64,000 nucleotides of DNA, from NCBI GenBank assembly GCA_032622095.1, contig CP136064.1:187969794-188033793 (forward strand), written 5' to 3'. The position numbers and the translations under genes are program-made. The notes beneath the pieces are model-generated. The model ran no database searches, was not told the DNA's origin, and saw only the letters and a list, made by a program, of their open reading frames with translations. Positions 1-11,378 of this stretch are shown here, in pieces (position 1 is the first letter of the stretch; each line of letters begins with the position of its first letter). The stretch comes from Siphonodentalium dalli (Eukaryota > Mollusca > Scaphopoda > Gadilida > Siphonodentaliidae).

Positions 1-279
1 AACATTTACCCATGTGTTCTGGAAGAACGAGTAAAAGAATTGTCGGAACTCATGCATAATCGTACTGTAAAACTTGCAGTTGATGGTAAAATGATCTGTC
101 GAGGGAAGGGTGAAACTATGGGTGACATCGATTGTTGGGGGTTTGAAGAAAAACCTACATTAAACGAAAGAAAGTTAATACTGAATCACGATGTGATTTT
201 ACTGGAAGCTCTGGCGGCGCATTTGGATACAGCACAATCTATTTCCAACATACCCTCCTTACTCGGCGATATACGAAAA
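1..279 (+). CDS. Partial exon of an unrecognised protein, open from the left edge
   Basis: Frame 1 is open from base 1 to a stop near 313. The peptide contains RTVKLAVDGKMICRGKGE, then GFEEKPTLNERKLILNHDV, then an Ala/Leu-rich helix-like stretch. A good splice donor (AAAA followed by GTATGT) sits at 280, after the codons for Ile-Arg-Lys, and the residues after it (DEYIYSSY) are low complexity, so I end the exon at 279 in phase 0. The composition is protein-like: charged and hydrophobic residues are balanced and there are no homopolymers. I do not recognise the family. It could be the 3' part of an exon of a host gene or of a transposon-borne gene. No matching downstream exon was found; the phase does not fit the 20498 exon directly. 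Confidence 0.4.
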
Positions 280-1397
280 GTATGTAATGATGAATATATA
301 TATTCAAGCTACTAGTATATATAGGCCTAGGCTTAGCCTATTAGGTCTATACCACGGGGTCTAGCCTTTAAATATAGGCCAACCTGTAGCCACCGTCAGT
401 ACTAGTACTGTAACCAATTTGTAATATTTAAAATCGCAATTTGAAAGCATTAATATAGAACCAGACGGCTGTAGATGTTGTATGTGTTTCAATCGTCGTG
501 ATTGTTTACTTTCTCGACTTCCTGCTAAAGTTGGTCGCTGATATTGACGTCATGCACAGATCGTCTAATGTCGATCGGCCAATGCGGATATTACTCGTGC
601 CCGATGGGTGTATTACGTTTTGCCCGCAACGGACGTTAAACAATAACGTGTAGTGCCCGTTGCGGAATTACTTGAAGATTGTGCGGTGCCACCCAAGCTG
701 CCTCGATATACTTATGTATTATACAATATTATGACATAAATAGTGGCAATAATTGACAATGAAATACATATGAATATATATCAACAAGGTGTTAGCGACA
801 CTCATACACGTTTGTCATGTATTGACTCGAAAACACGACACTTTAAAAAAATAAAAGCATATTCTCATCATCTCTCGGTCCTTTATATTAAAATAAATGC
901 CATTCTAGTTTCAAATTTAGGTGTCTCCTATATCATTGGTTTACCATTGACATTGTTACATCGGACATTTATCAAAGAAACAACAATTTCATTCAATATT
1001 TCCCGCAATTTAAACTCACCTCTCGGTTGTCTCCTTGCCCGTAGCGGCGTATTACCCAACTTTTGCCCGTTGCGGAATTTATAGGATGACCAGGGTGTTG
1101 ATCGTCACAATTTTCGAATGAACTTGAATGACTAATATAACATCAAATACTATTTGAATATATAAGTTTCATGAATTATTTGAGATATAATGATGCAAAT
1201 AATGAATACATGTACTTCATATAGAATGACAATGGGGGTGGGGGGTGTGCTGTTCTTGATCTGGTCTCCTCTTGAGTCTTGTTTGATGTCTGAAAAGTGG
1301 ATGTGTCCCCATCAAGGGTTCCCACATCTCTATCTAATAGTGATATATACAGTGAATAATATTTCTCTAGCTCTTTTTATTCATTATAATGTACATC
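280..1397. other. Non-coding AT-rich stretch with short internal repeats
   Basis: No convincing gene. A motif resembling TTGCCCGTTGCGGAATT occurs near 655-672 and again near 1062-1079, with looser relatives (GCCCGCAACGG near 622, GCCCGTAGCGG near 1038). This suggests a small unclassified repeat covering roughly 590-1085. The 113-codon open frame across it has no recognisable domain and I treat it as chance. Confidence 0.4.
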
Positions 1398-3895
1398 AGG
1401 CCAAAGTGAAAAATAGGTGTGTTTCCACTCCCATCCATAAAAAAAACAGGGGCGGGGGGGGGGGGGGGGTGGCTTTTCACTTTATTTTTTTTTTTCACTT
1501 TATTTTTTCGCGGGGAAATTAAAATATCATATTTGTGCTATCTTTCTAATAATTATGTCATTTATGAACTTATTGTGAAGGCTAACAATGTATGTACTGA
1601 ATTTCAGTGCCTTGTATTTAATCTACATGTGCAAATTGTACATATGTTCATTAATATTCAATAAAACAACTAGTTTCAATATTAACAACAGTGTAGAATA
1701 ACTTTCCACATAATTGGGCGTCAAGGCCTTTGAGGTGATTCTTTTCATAGACTTGAAAAAAGGTGTTGCAGTGGGGAACCTTTGTCATTTTGTTTCTGCC
1801 TTGCGCCATGTGTATGCATTTAAAAAACTGCTGGCACTTGTTTGGGACGACATGTTGACACTATTTCCCGGATGTTGGCAAAATTGTTTTAGATCTTCCG
1901 GTAAATATACACTCCGGCTTCCGTTCGGTTGTTATAGTCCGTTCTTTTCAGACACCGTTGGAAGTTTTGGGACAGATGTATTCTTTGCGATTGCGTTCGC
2001 GTAAATATTGTGTAGCATTATTTTGCCGGTATATTTGGGCATGTCGTTAGTTGACGTACATTAATACAGGCCTCGCATTATCAAAATCAGTGCGAGGCTG
2101 CCAAGGAGGCCCCGCAAAAGAATTTACAAGGCTGCTTTTGTTCGTTGGGGCCTACGTTTGTTTATAGAATCCAAATTAACCTAAAATTGGGTATTCCAAA
2201 ACTGCTAACCGACAGTGACATAAATATTTTACTAAATTAGTCAAATTACTACTTTTTTGTTTAGGCGAGAGATTAATGTTGATGCATTTCCTCGACATAG
2301 TTTGCAGTATGCCTTCGTGACAAATGACCGACTTTTATCATCAACTGTTGTTTTAATTTCAAAGTTGTCTTTAAAAGTAAATTTGTCAAACGTAGAGACA
2401 AGAATTGTTTTGTCTTTCTTAACTCTTTCGTTGCCAAGCTAATTTTACACCTAAATTGCCGGAGAATTTATGAGAAAACTGATTTTATTGTGGAAAAGTA
2501 TGATACAATGAATAGTCTTCTTCTTATGAAATAATGTTTCAAATATCAAGGACATGTATGACTGTATGTATGTGATTAGCCAAAGAATTGCGGGTGAATA
2601 TTTTGCTGAAGAATATTCACGACAATTAAGGGGCATAACTCCTTGTAACCCAAGGGAAATAACTCCAAATAAGGATTTTTTGCAATAATCCAATGATGAT
2701 GATCTGATAAATCTTTCTACTGTCTTTCTCATTTTAAAAACTTGTAAGAGTAAATTAGGGTCTAGTTCTGTTATAGCTGGAGCATATGTGACGAGCTACA
2801 CAATGCAGCAGCCGATTTAGACTTTAGTTGCGACAGTTTACTACGAAAATAGCTAGGTTTTTTAATTGAGGAAAATTTTGACTGTCAAAAAAACAAAACA
2901 AAAATTGTGATATATAATTAAATCTCTAACTACAAGCTTATCATCATTGTGCTATAAATACAATAACAGAAATGACACATATGCATGTGGTCTAAACTGT
3001 CACTGAGGCACGCTGGGGCCTGTGGGAGTTTATAATCACGCCGTTTGTTTTAATGAATTACGTTTTTACCTTGAAAAATAGGTGATTCATTCAGCAAAAA
3101 CGGCAATTTTGACTATTAACAAAACTAATAAAACAATCTAAAGTACACATAATCTTTATTGTAATGTCAGGTTGTCATACTTTCATGTTTAAATTAGTTA
3201 ATGCATTGGTAAAATGCAGATCTTTCATATAAATAATTGTCTAAATATATTTTTCTTAAATTGTCGGCCATTTTGGATTTCCGACTGCGGATCTTACATT
3301 ATGTTTACAAACTTATTTCATTATTTTAATTTTCAAACGTCTTAAAAAGGATTAAAATTCAGATATATACTGCAGAATTTAATTAGAAACAATTAAAACA
3401 ATAATTTTATGAAACTTGAAAAACTTTTTTATTATTGTCATTCAGTTGTGATCAAAATAATTACAATTATGATTTAGATGCACGTTCCGGACCCCGGGCG
3501 GCCGCGGCCTCGTGATAATGAGAGGCCTGATTAATAATGCGGTCTTAAACTCATCACCCTAATGCCGACATGGAGCTTCATTTTACAGTGTGTCTGAAAA
3601 CCACGTGCGCGTTTGTTTTTGTTTACAATCTGTTGCTATATCGGTCACAACACGGAATTTTATTGTCAGTGGGTCGATTTAATAACCAAATAAGGAGACA
3701 ATTTTAGTATGCTTGTTTATGTGAGAGGTCTATATATAACAATATAAATAGTGTAGTATTAATTCACGTGGAAATAGTAAATACATCGTATTTTATTTTT
3801 CGGGATTCGGAAAATAAATAAAGTGAGTTTCGTCGGGGGGTTTTGAGGTGGGGCGGGCGGGGGAGTGGAAACAGGCCTATTTTTCGCTTTGGCCT
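1398..3895. mobile_element. 2.5-kb element with AGGCC-type terminal inverted repeats
   Basis: The left end reads AGGCCAAAGTGAAAAATAGG, followed by a TTTCCACTCC block. The right end, read on the other strand, is AGGCCAAAGCGAAAAATAGG followed by the same TTTCCACTCC block, so the TIRs are about 35 bp. Just inside the left end is a long G run (about 1448-1470) followed by T-rich sequence. The same layout (AGGCC TIR, CCCGCCCC/GGGGCGGG block, AAATAAAATGAAAA tract) recurs near 28, 57 and 59 kb. No transposase-like ORF is visible inside, so it is a non-autonomous or decayed element. I could not find a clear target duplication. Confidence 0.6.
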
Positions 3896-4498
3896 CATAG
3901 AATAATATATCATATTATATTTTGGGATGATGCCACTGGTTGCACAGCATTTTTATCGGTAGTGGGTAATTAGTATGCAATAAGCCGGTGTGGCCATGGG
4001 CCGGGCTAATTATGCAAATTAGTTATAAATGTACCACAGCCACAATACTGACACCCTTATAGTACTAGTTAGAACATGTAATTGATATACATTGAAATCT
4101 TAGCTAATTGGTATCTAAATCTACAATAAGCAACTATTCCTTGTGTGGAATTATAGCATAAAATGATTTGTAGAGCATTTCGGGCCTACTTATGAATATC
4201 GTGTATGCAAATGATATGCAAATTAGAAGCGATGATACTGAAGTGGGTTCGGTAATTTATGCACGAATAGATTCGGACTAAATCACTAAATATATATGGC
4301 AAGTTTCGAAGCGATTGATTGAGGATTTTTGGATTTATAAAAAATAATAAAAAATTATCCTGTAGAAAACTTGTTAAAAATGGTACAAAAAGGCCATTTT
4401 TGGGGCCGTTTGTAGTTACCTGAAATACAGATAAAGCACTGGAAGCCCATATACCAAAAAATAGCCCTTTTTTTTGTAAAAAAATCACTTATAACTCT
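3896..4498. other. Intergenic AT-rich sequence, nothing recognised
   Basis: No gene or repeat end recognised. The 100-codon minus-strand open frame here is Phe/Leu-rich low complexity without a domain. Confidence 0.4.
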
Positions 4499-4500
4499 GG

Positions 4501-5460
4501 TACTCTCGTGTCTGGAATAAAAGTGCAGTCTGGAATATAAGTGCAGGGTGGAAAAACCGACCAGAATTAATATAAGTGCAGACTTGAATATAAGTGCAGG
4601 GTGGAAATTTTTATGGAAATACAGGATATCAAAATTGTGTTTCTAAATTGTGTTAATATAATTTAATTAGCATATTGGCCGGTTTCACATCGCAATATGC
4701 GATACAAAATCCCAGTACTGCGAACAACAATCATATGTTCATTAGCAATATACACCGATAGCCGGTCGGTATTAGCAGATTTAATAGCACAATTTGGATT
4801 ACCCCCCTGGATTGCATTGCTAAAGTCGTATCTACATAATGACGTAGTGTCACGTGACTCGCGGGATTCCGGCACGTGGTTATCGATTTTTATGTATGAC
4901 GTATTTGCGCGCGGTACAAATGCATACCGGTACTTCCATTGGTTAATTTATAGCGGAATCCCGGTTCCTGCATATTGATTTGTTTTGGTCCTTCACATGG
5001 GCATGGTTGCGGATTCAATATACCGATTAGGATCGGAATCCAATCCCCGTGGTAATTCATAGCAAGCTCTGAATTGCTGCATGATTTATCTTCAAAAATA
5101 CTGCAAATGTATTTGTAATCGAGAGCATTGCGCTCTGCATGTTTTAAATCCATGTTCCCACCGGCACCGGTGTTTCGGGAGTCCCGCGGAACTTCGACTC
5201 ATTCAATCGGCTCCCTGTCAACAATATTACTATTCTGTTGACACTTACTAGTACCATGCAGAGATTTTATAAACAACACTCGATCAAGATTTGTTGTGGG
5301 GGAAAACAAAATCGCCTGTCAAGACCCGTCTTCCAAAATCACAATAGACACAATACACAAAATTAAATAAACGTGCAGACTGGAATAAGCTTCGTGCAGG
5401 GTGGAAAATCTTCCGAAATTTAATAAACGTGCATGCACGTTTATTCCAGACACGAGAGTA
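4501..5460. mobile_element. TA-flanked MITE (Tc1/mariner-like) with iterated subterminal motifs
   Basis: Both ends carry the same inverted sequence: CTCTCGTGTCTGGAATAAA on the left and TTTATTCCAGACACGAGAG on the right, each immediately bordered by TA. This fits a TA target-site duplication. Just inside the ends the motif GTGCAGGGTGGAA, or a variant, is repeated several times (left about 4527-4610, right about 5375-5410). The interior has no transposase. It has the same design as the 8676 and 16238 elements, but the sequence is only distantly related. Confidence 0.75.
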
Positions 5461-5829
5461 ATACTTGGAATTTTTTAATTCTGTAAAAAGCATTCTTCAT
5501 GACAATCATTTCTCTTCAATATAAGTCTTAAATCAGTTACCATAGTCCACTGAGAAATTATCACCTAAAACCCCTACTTATACGCCATACAGGTCGTAGC
5601 GCGGATCTTCTATCAGCTTAGACGACTATCTAATTTTTTTAAATACAGTTAATTTAAGAATCAACTAACAGTAACACAGTCATTAATCATGTTAACATTA
5701 TTGCAATTTATATTAGTTATTACTTATTATCTCTCAGACCTAACAGAACGTGTGTATAATTCCGTTATTATTTCATCCAAACATCCAGTCGGAAAACATG
5801 TTATCAAAACGTGGTTAAATGGCCGAAGC
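5461..5829. other. AT-rich intergenic stretch, nothing recognised
   Basis: No ORF, repeat end or RNA gene recognised. Confidence 0.4.
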
Positions 5830-6217
5830 AGGAGGAGCTAACATATCACATGACTACGTGCGTCTCGTGCACTAATCGCGCATGGGAATGTCACCGAACA
5901 TGATTCTGCAACCCACATGACTGCATCAGGAAGTTATCAGTACGCATGTGTAAAACTGTAACAAATTGAAATCAGTTAGTTGTAAAAACTATAGTCTACA
6001 CGCATGCGCAGATTGTAGTTCCCCTCACCTTGAATTGTATCAGGGCAACCTGAATTGTACACTCAATGTGAACGCGTGTGATTACCTTGCCGTACGGACG
6101 GGGAACTCACAGGGGGATTCATGAAATTACTGGTCACATGCAATGGTCGACGAACACACGACATGTCAGTGTTTACGTTCTGTTATTTGTCGGATTTTAA
6201 GGATAAATGACACGTAG
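5830..6217 (+). promoter_or_regulatory. Candidate promoter and non-coding first exon of the dynein light chain gene
   Basis: Compared with its surroundings this segment is richer in CpG and GC. It contains an NRF1-like core (ACGCATGCGCAG near 6000) and ends in a strong donor, CACGTAG followed by GTGAGT at 6218. The next strong plus-strand acceptor before a coding start is at 11908-11909, six bases ahead of the LC8 ATG. Joining the two would make a 5' UTR exon and a ~5.7-kb intron. This is inference: no transcript evidence is available, and the donor could belong to something else. Confidence 0.3.
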
Positions 6218-6853
6218 GTGAGTGGATGGTTTCACATTTGTATTTGTATTTAGTTGATAATTTTATACATGTGAGGTACATGTCCTTTTATAATATTAAA
6301 TTATGTATCATATTGTTACTATTACATGTATATTGTTAATGTCCATGTCGAGTGGCAGTGCTAGAATGCAAGTGAGTCTGTGTATTGTGTATGACTGCAA
6401 TTCAGCATCATATGATCATAAGTGTGAAATAATATAATGATCATTTATATTGGCATAAAACTAATGTGTGTGACTAGATATATGCGTATAGTTATGATTT
6501 GAAAAATAAAATTTGAAATAAACAACAAAATGAAAATAAAACATGACTAGAATCTCTCAATCACATTATCTGGCTATATGCCTATTACCATATTTAGGGA
6601 ACATAATATTGTACACACTATACAGTATACATGCATCCAATACAAGTCACCTGAATGAGTGCTATTTCTCAACAGTTTACCGACAAAAGGTATAATTCAT
6701 TCCGGCTCCGATTCCGGCATAACATTTTTAATAAACGGCGCACAAATATATTTGACGATTTAACATCCAAACAGTGATAAAAACTAATAGGGAATGCGGG
6801 GTAACAATCATTGATACCTTTTCATATCGTATCCTCGTTATCAAATTCACCTT
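6218..6853. other. AT-rich stretch, possibly intronic
   Basis: No coding or repeat signal recognised. It lies within the proposed 5' UTR intron of the LC8 gene. Confidence 0.35.
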
Positions 6854-7206
6854 TCAGAGTATTTGTACGGCCTTAATGATTAAAATAACATGAGAAATAA
6901 ACTGACTTGTGTTGTGTTTACTACGGCGAAAATAGGTGTACACGGAAGCAACGTAATTAATTCGTCGCGCGATTTCACCATGCGAACTCCTTTCTGCATA
7001 TATATTACAGGCGGCACACTTAGATTTCTTATCTTTCTTTGAAAAATATTTCCACACAGGACTCGTTTGTTCGTCGTGTTCTGCCATGATTACAGGAAGT
7101 TGTGACAACCGAAACTACGGGTTTTCCCAACTTAACACGGTTGTCATTTCCGGTTTTTCCCGACAACCGAAACCGAACTGATTCCACGGTTAACCGCCCA
7201 TCTCTA
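6854..7206 (-). mobile_element. Remnant of a hAT transposon: BED zinc finger N-terminus of the transposase
   Basis: The minus-strand peptide starting at 7108 contains SPVWKYFSKKDKKSKCAACN, then TSQFISHV. This is the BED-type zinc finger pattern (aromatic pair, CxxC, TSxLxxH) found at the N-terminus of hAT/ZBED transposases. The two halves are separated by an unrelated-looking insertion of about 30 residues and the rest of the transposase is missing, so it is not functional. Upstream, at 7187-7206, the sequence GGTTAACCGCCCATCTCTA matches the TIR of the hAT element ending at 50103 (GGTTAACCGCCCATCACTA), which makes it the transposon's own end. No partner TIR was found on the other side. Confidence 0.6.
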
Positions 7207-7289
7207 CCGCCTAGGTTGTTTGAAGCTGGCCATGGATCTTTGATGGCGTAAGCCATGACACAAAGATCAAATGGATCTAGTCTCCACAG

Positions 7290-7765
7290 CCACATACACT
7301 TTTTTTGTTTTGCTTCTTTCGTTTGTTTTTTTCGTTTGCTTTGCCTTTGGAAATTGGTTCCTTTGTGAAATTGTGGCGAAGCATGCAAAATTATCTCAAT
7401 TATTTCGGTTCCTTTTGGAAGATATCCATGAAGGAAGCGAAAAAAATCAAATGAAGCAAGCGAAAAAATCAAACTACGAAAGGAAAAAAACATTTCACTT
7501 GCTTCGTTTGGTTTTTTTGCTTCAAAGTTTCAGTTTCATGCGACATTTTGTTGTTTTTTCGCTTTTGCCAGTTTCACTTGCTTGCTACAATGCCTTCATG
7601 AAGCAAACGAATGAACCACCGAAACCCAACAACAGCAACCAAGAAAGAAGTTCCGGGATGCCGGTTTAACACAAGTGCTGGTCACGATGCTCCGTAAGCG
7701 AAAAAATCAAACGAAGCAAGTGAAATAACTTGGCTTGCTTAGTTCGCTTTTTTTGCTTGCTGGGC
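7290..7765. repeat. Cluster of AAGCAAGCGAAAAAATCAAAC-like motifs in both orientations
   Basis: A motif of the form GAAGCAAGCGAAAAAATCAA is repeated at about 7428-7475 and 7695-7725. Its reverse complement occurs at about 7298-7335, 7498-7525 and 7728-7760, and the same pair recurs near 9773-9856. The alternating orientation makes short hairpins. A 132-codon plus-strand frame crosses the cluster, but its Phe/Leu and Lys runs are simply the repeat translated. Confidence 0.5.
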
Positions 7766-7773
7766 AATTCCAC

Positions 7774-8675
7774 GTGACTGACATTACATTCAAAGAACTT
7801 TTTCCAGATTCATTGTGATGAATAGAGCAACATTTTCAATATATAATCTTATTTCTATGTGTGATGTTGGCTTGTGGCAGGGTGCACCCAAAAATGTGCA
7901 TTATTCTGAGTTTAGTCAAGCAATGATAAAATGGCATAGTTCAATGTTCGTGTGACTGACATTACATGAAAATATCAAGGCACAGCAGGGGAGGGGGGGG
8001 TGTCGGAAAACAGGGCATATATTTCATCTGATTTTGCGAGAATCCATATTTACTTTTTCTCGAGAATCCAGGGTAATTTGCGAGAATATTTACGAGAATC
8101 TAGATTTGGATTCTCGCCGAAATATAAGCCCTGGAAAAAAATTACAGGACCGGGTGGGTGGGACCCGGTGTCCCCGAGCCCGGAATGCAGGTTTTTTCTG
8201 ATTTCATGCAATTTTTTTCGAAAATCATTTCTAAGACAAATTACAGCTTCAAAATAAATTGAAACAATCAGATTCATATACATGTAGTAGTGCATGCTAT
8301 AGCCTTATACAAGTGAGGGGGGGGGGGGGGGGGCTCTATATTTTAATTTTTTGTCCACATTTTCTCCCTTTAACAGTTGAAACCATGGGGTGGGTCCGGT
8401 TTTGGTGGAGGAAAAAAATAATCCATTCTCATCTTTTCTCATAGTTTATCATGGCTTTTTTAACTTGTTATACACGCAGGTATCCTCTAACAGAATTTCA
8501 TATTGCTTAAAAGTTCTTGGTTCCCTCATTCCTTGAAATCCCACTGGAAACCATAGTACTTCTTGAAATCCCACTGGAAACCATAGTACTTTTAAATAAA
8601 TACCGGTAATGTATGACCCATTAGATTGATTTGCTGTCAAAAAGCCGAAAACCCGTTGGCCTCATTTGTTTATAT
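7774..8675. other. Non-coding stretch with short direct repeats and a poly-G run
   Basis: The 16-mer GTGACTGACATTACAT occurs at 7774 and 7952 (and again at 9320). A G run lies at about 8316-8332. A 30-bp unit (CTTGAAATCCCACTGGAAAC...) is tandemly duplicated at 8532-8591. No gene recognised. Confidence 0.5.
8532..8591. repeat. Exact 30-bp tandem duplication
   Basis: Two adjacent identical 30-bp units, each beginning CTTGAAATCCCACTGGAAAC. Confidence 0.85.
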
Positions 8676-9075
8676 TACTCTCGAGTGCCTAATAAAAGTA
8701 CAGGGTGGAATAATAGTACAGGTTGGAAAATGTCACGTAACTGAATAATAGTACAGGGCGGAATAACCGTACAGACTGCAAATATTAGTACCATACATCC
8801 CAACAAAACGCACCATCTGACTGGTTTACTGATGCCATGTGACAGAAATAGTTTCGATGGATAGCCAGGTCTGAATCTACAGTGTGCTGATCACTGTCAA
8901 CAATCAGTTCATTTATCTATGAATAACACAATTTAAGATTGGTGAATTATTTCTTTTGGTTAATTTAATAAACATACAGCCTGATACATACAGGACCAAA
9001 TAACGATCGTACAGGTGGGAATTTTACCTCAATTTTAATAATCGTACATGTATGTTTATTAGGCACTCAAGAGTA
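8676..9075. mobile_element. TA-flanked MITE, copy 1
   Basis: The ends are CTCTCGAGTGCCTAATAAA (left) and TTTATTAGGCACTCAAGAG (right), each bordered by TA. Inside the left end are four iterations of a (A)GTACAGGGTGGAATAA-like motif, and the right end carries diverged copies. A near-identical copy lies at 16238-16624. No coding capacity, so it is a non-autonomous Tc1/mariner-type element. Confidence 0.8.
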
Positions 9076-9103
9076 ACCCTTTCAGTGCCAAGTCCGATTT
9101 TTG

Positions 9104-9244
9104 TATCAACCCATATTTCCTTGATCATTTTTCAAATTTATTGATTATAATGTGATACATTGATGGAAAGAGCTCTTTCCATCAATGTATCGCATTATTA
9201 TAATCAATAAATTTGAAAAATGATCAAGGAAATATGGGTTGATA
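9104..9244. repeat. Near-perfect 141-bp palindrome
   Basis: The sequence from TATCAACCCATATTTCC to its complement GGAAATATGGGTTGATA folds on a centre at GGAAAGAGCTCTTTCC (about 9172/9173). The arms of about 69 bp differ by only a few bases and one 3-bp indel. There is no spacer, so it would form a cruciform or hairpin. It starts 28 bp after the end of the 8676 MITE. Its origin is unknown. Confidence 0.85.
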
Positions 9245-9424
9245 GGTATATTGAGTGTATCTAAGATATGGTTATTATATTGTCATGCATTATAGTTTTA
9301 TAACAATGGTAGTATTTTCGTGACTGACATTACATATAGTATGTAGATTTCTAAAAAATAAATTTTCCCAAATGGACATCAGGCACAGGAATATAAACCC
9401 AAGATGTGTTATAGCGTGCAGGGG

Positions 9425-9612
9425 AAGTCGGTAGCTGAGAGGGGGGAAGTCGGTAGCCGATAGGTAGCGTACTGGTCTCTCGTGCTATCGGACCGGGGAT
9501 CGCAACCTGGTCAGTGGTCAGGATATTCTGACAAAAATCAGAACGTAGTCAGGTACCAATTTTGTCAGGCTGAATAAAGATCCGAATACAAAATGCCGAC
9601 TTCCTTCCCCCC
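9425..9612 (+). mobile_element. Candidate tRNA-like SINE
   Basis: Near 9460-9475 GGTAGCGTACTGG resembles a pol III box A. About 35 bases later GGGGATCGCAACC resembles a box B. The stretch is flanked by GGGGGAAGTCGGTAG on the left (partly duplicated) and CCGACTTCCTTCCCCCCC on the right, a possible inverted border. The box matches are imperfect and no second copy was found in this window, so the call is tentative. Confidence 0.35.
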
Positions 9613-11378
9613 CATTACAACACTTGTCCAGGTATGTTGTCGTTGGTGCAGTACGCTGTCCGATCGGGTGCGGACATTAATGGCTGACCCGTGTACCATC
9701 AGATTTTCAAACTCTAGTCAATATTATAGATTTAATTTTTTCACAAATTTTATTCTCCGTCATGGAATTGACCTGCTTCGTTTGATTTTTTTTGCTTGCT
9801 TCTATTCCTTTGCGAAGAAACCAAACAAAAGAAGTGAAGGAAGCGAAAAAACTAAATGGCAGAAACAGTACACCATTCACTACGCAGTCCTTCCCAGGAG
9901 ACTGCGATTGCTCTCAAACCTGTATGCTCTCGCAATTTTTTATTCAGGGGTGCTAAAATTCTCACTCGTCCCTCTTCTTGGCTCTTGTCAAAATGTTTTT
10001 GGTCACTGTATTCATTGAATTAATATTGAACTATTTGAAGGTATATTTTGAATCTTTCCTATCTCAGCTAAATTATGGGCATGTGAACATGTACCATAAC
10101 TGGACATAGGTCTATCCCACAATGAAATTTTTACAACCCAACTTACAATTACACCCATCATCTGAATCGCTGTGTTTTCCTGTTGGGAAGGACCGACTAC
10201 GGCAATAGCATTAGCAGAACTTTCAGCTAGCCAAAACTAAACTCAGTCTAACTCTACACTAAATTATCTAATGTAAAGTCTAACACTAAGGTCAGTATAA
10301 AGGTGCCAGGTGGCTTGAGACTGACTGAGAGTAGAGTTTGGCTCGAGTGTATATATACTATACATGTTCTAGTTCGCCAGCCGCGAAATTTGGGTTAAAA
10401 ATGTCCCACAGCAAATTAAATTTAATGTTGTGGCATGTTAGAACTTAAATTACTAGAATAGATGTCTAGAGTCAGACCAGAGTAGAGAGGTCGAGAGTGT
10501 AAAAGTAATCTTGCCTGTCTTAGTTAAGTTTTAGTCAGTGTCCAACACTCTTGGGCCAAGTTGGGTTTGCTATATAATTATTCTTTAAGTGAATGTTTGT
10601 TCATCTGGAAAAAGTCACAAAATCAGGGATACCTTGTAGTTTGTTCACACGATTGCGATGTCGTTTATGATGTCAGAGGATGTCATGGGTTATTTGTATT
10701 AACGCCACATGTGGTTAACCACGTGATCCAACTACCTTACAATCTTTCCATCTATGATTTTATGTTTATGTCTGCAATTCCGTCACAAGTTGAGGTAACC
10801 AATGATACTAGTACACCACGATTTTGAATATAAAATCAAACAGTGCTTGATATTAATTTTTTACTAGTGATCTTGCCACTGTCAGAGCATGCAAATTCCA
10901 AATACTGATTACTACCCTGGCACTGGAAATCTTTCGACTTACGATTGAATCATGGTCGTCTGAACATTCACTACTAGTAAGCGAGTGGATTGTGAATGTG
11001 ATTGTGAGACAGTAAAAATAACTACAGTTTAACCTTTTCATGACGGGAGCTGCACTGGTGCAGCATTAAAGATCTTGTGCCAGTGCATTCTCTTGTACAT
11101 ATATATATGTAAGTCTTCTGCAGGGAGCATGTGAACGGCATGCATGCACACGTGCATCCATGCATGACACTATGTCACTTCCACCTATTCTGTTTGGAAA
11201 CAAAACTTTGTTGGCTACATGTATATTGTTATTTGTCATACAATTGCGTTTGCTATGGATTGAGTACAAATTTAAAAAATCATTTCAACTGGGAAGAATT
11301 TAGGTCAAACAGTTTGAACTGCTGAAATTGAATGTTACGATTTGTCAAATGCTCAGGTCAAACACAATATTATGTTAC
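9613..11378. other. Non-coding stretch upstream of the LC8 exon
   Basis: No convincing gene. AAGCAAGCG-type motifs recur at 9773-9856. At 11032-11102 is a segment (GCAGCATTAAAGATCTTGTG, then CCAGTGCATTCTCTTGTA) that matches one at 27700-27775, so it is a dispersed repeat. The 88- and 141-codon open frames have no recognisable domain. Confidence 0.4.

Noticed and set aside
743-1084. 113-codon ORF
   Set aside because: No recognisable domain, no splice signals, overlaps a short DNA repeat.
7271-7669. 132-codon ORF with an apparent hydrophobic membrane-like N-terminus
   Set aside because: It is produced by TTTTTTCGTTTG-type repeat motifs and their reverse complements; no domain and no splice context.
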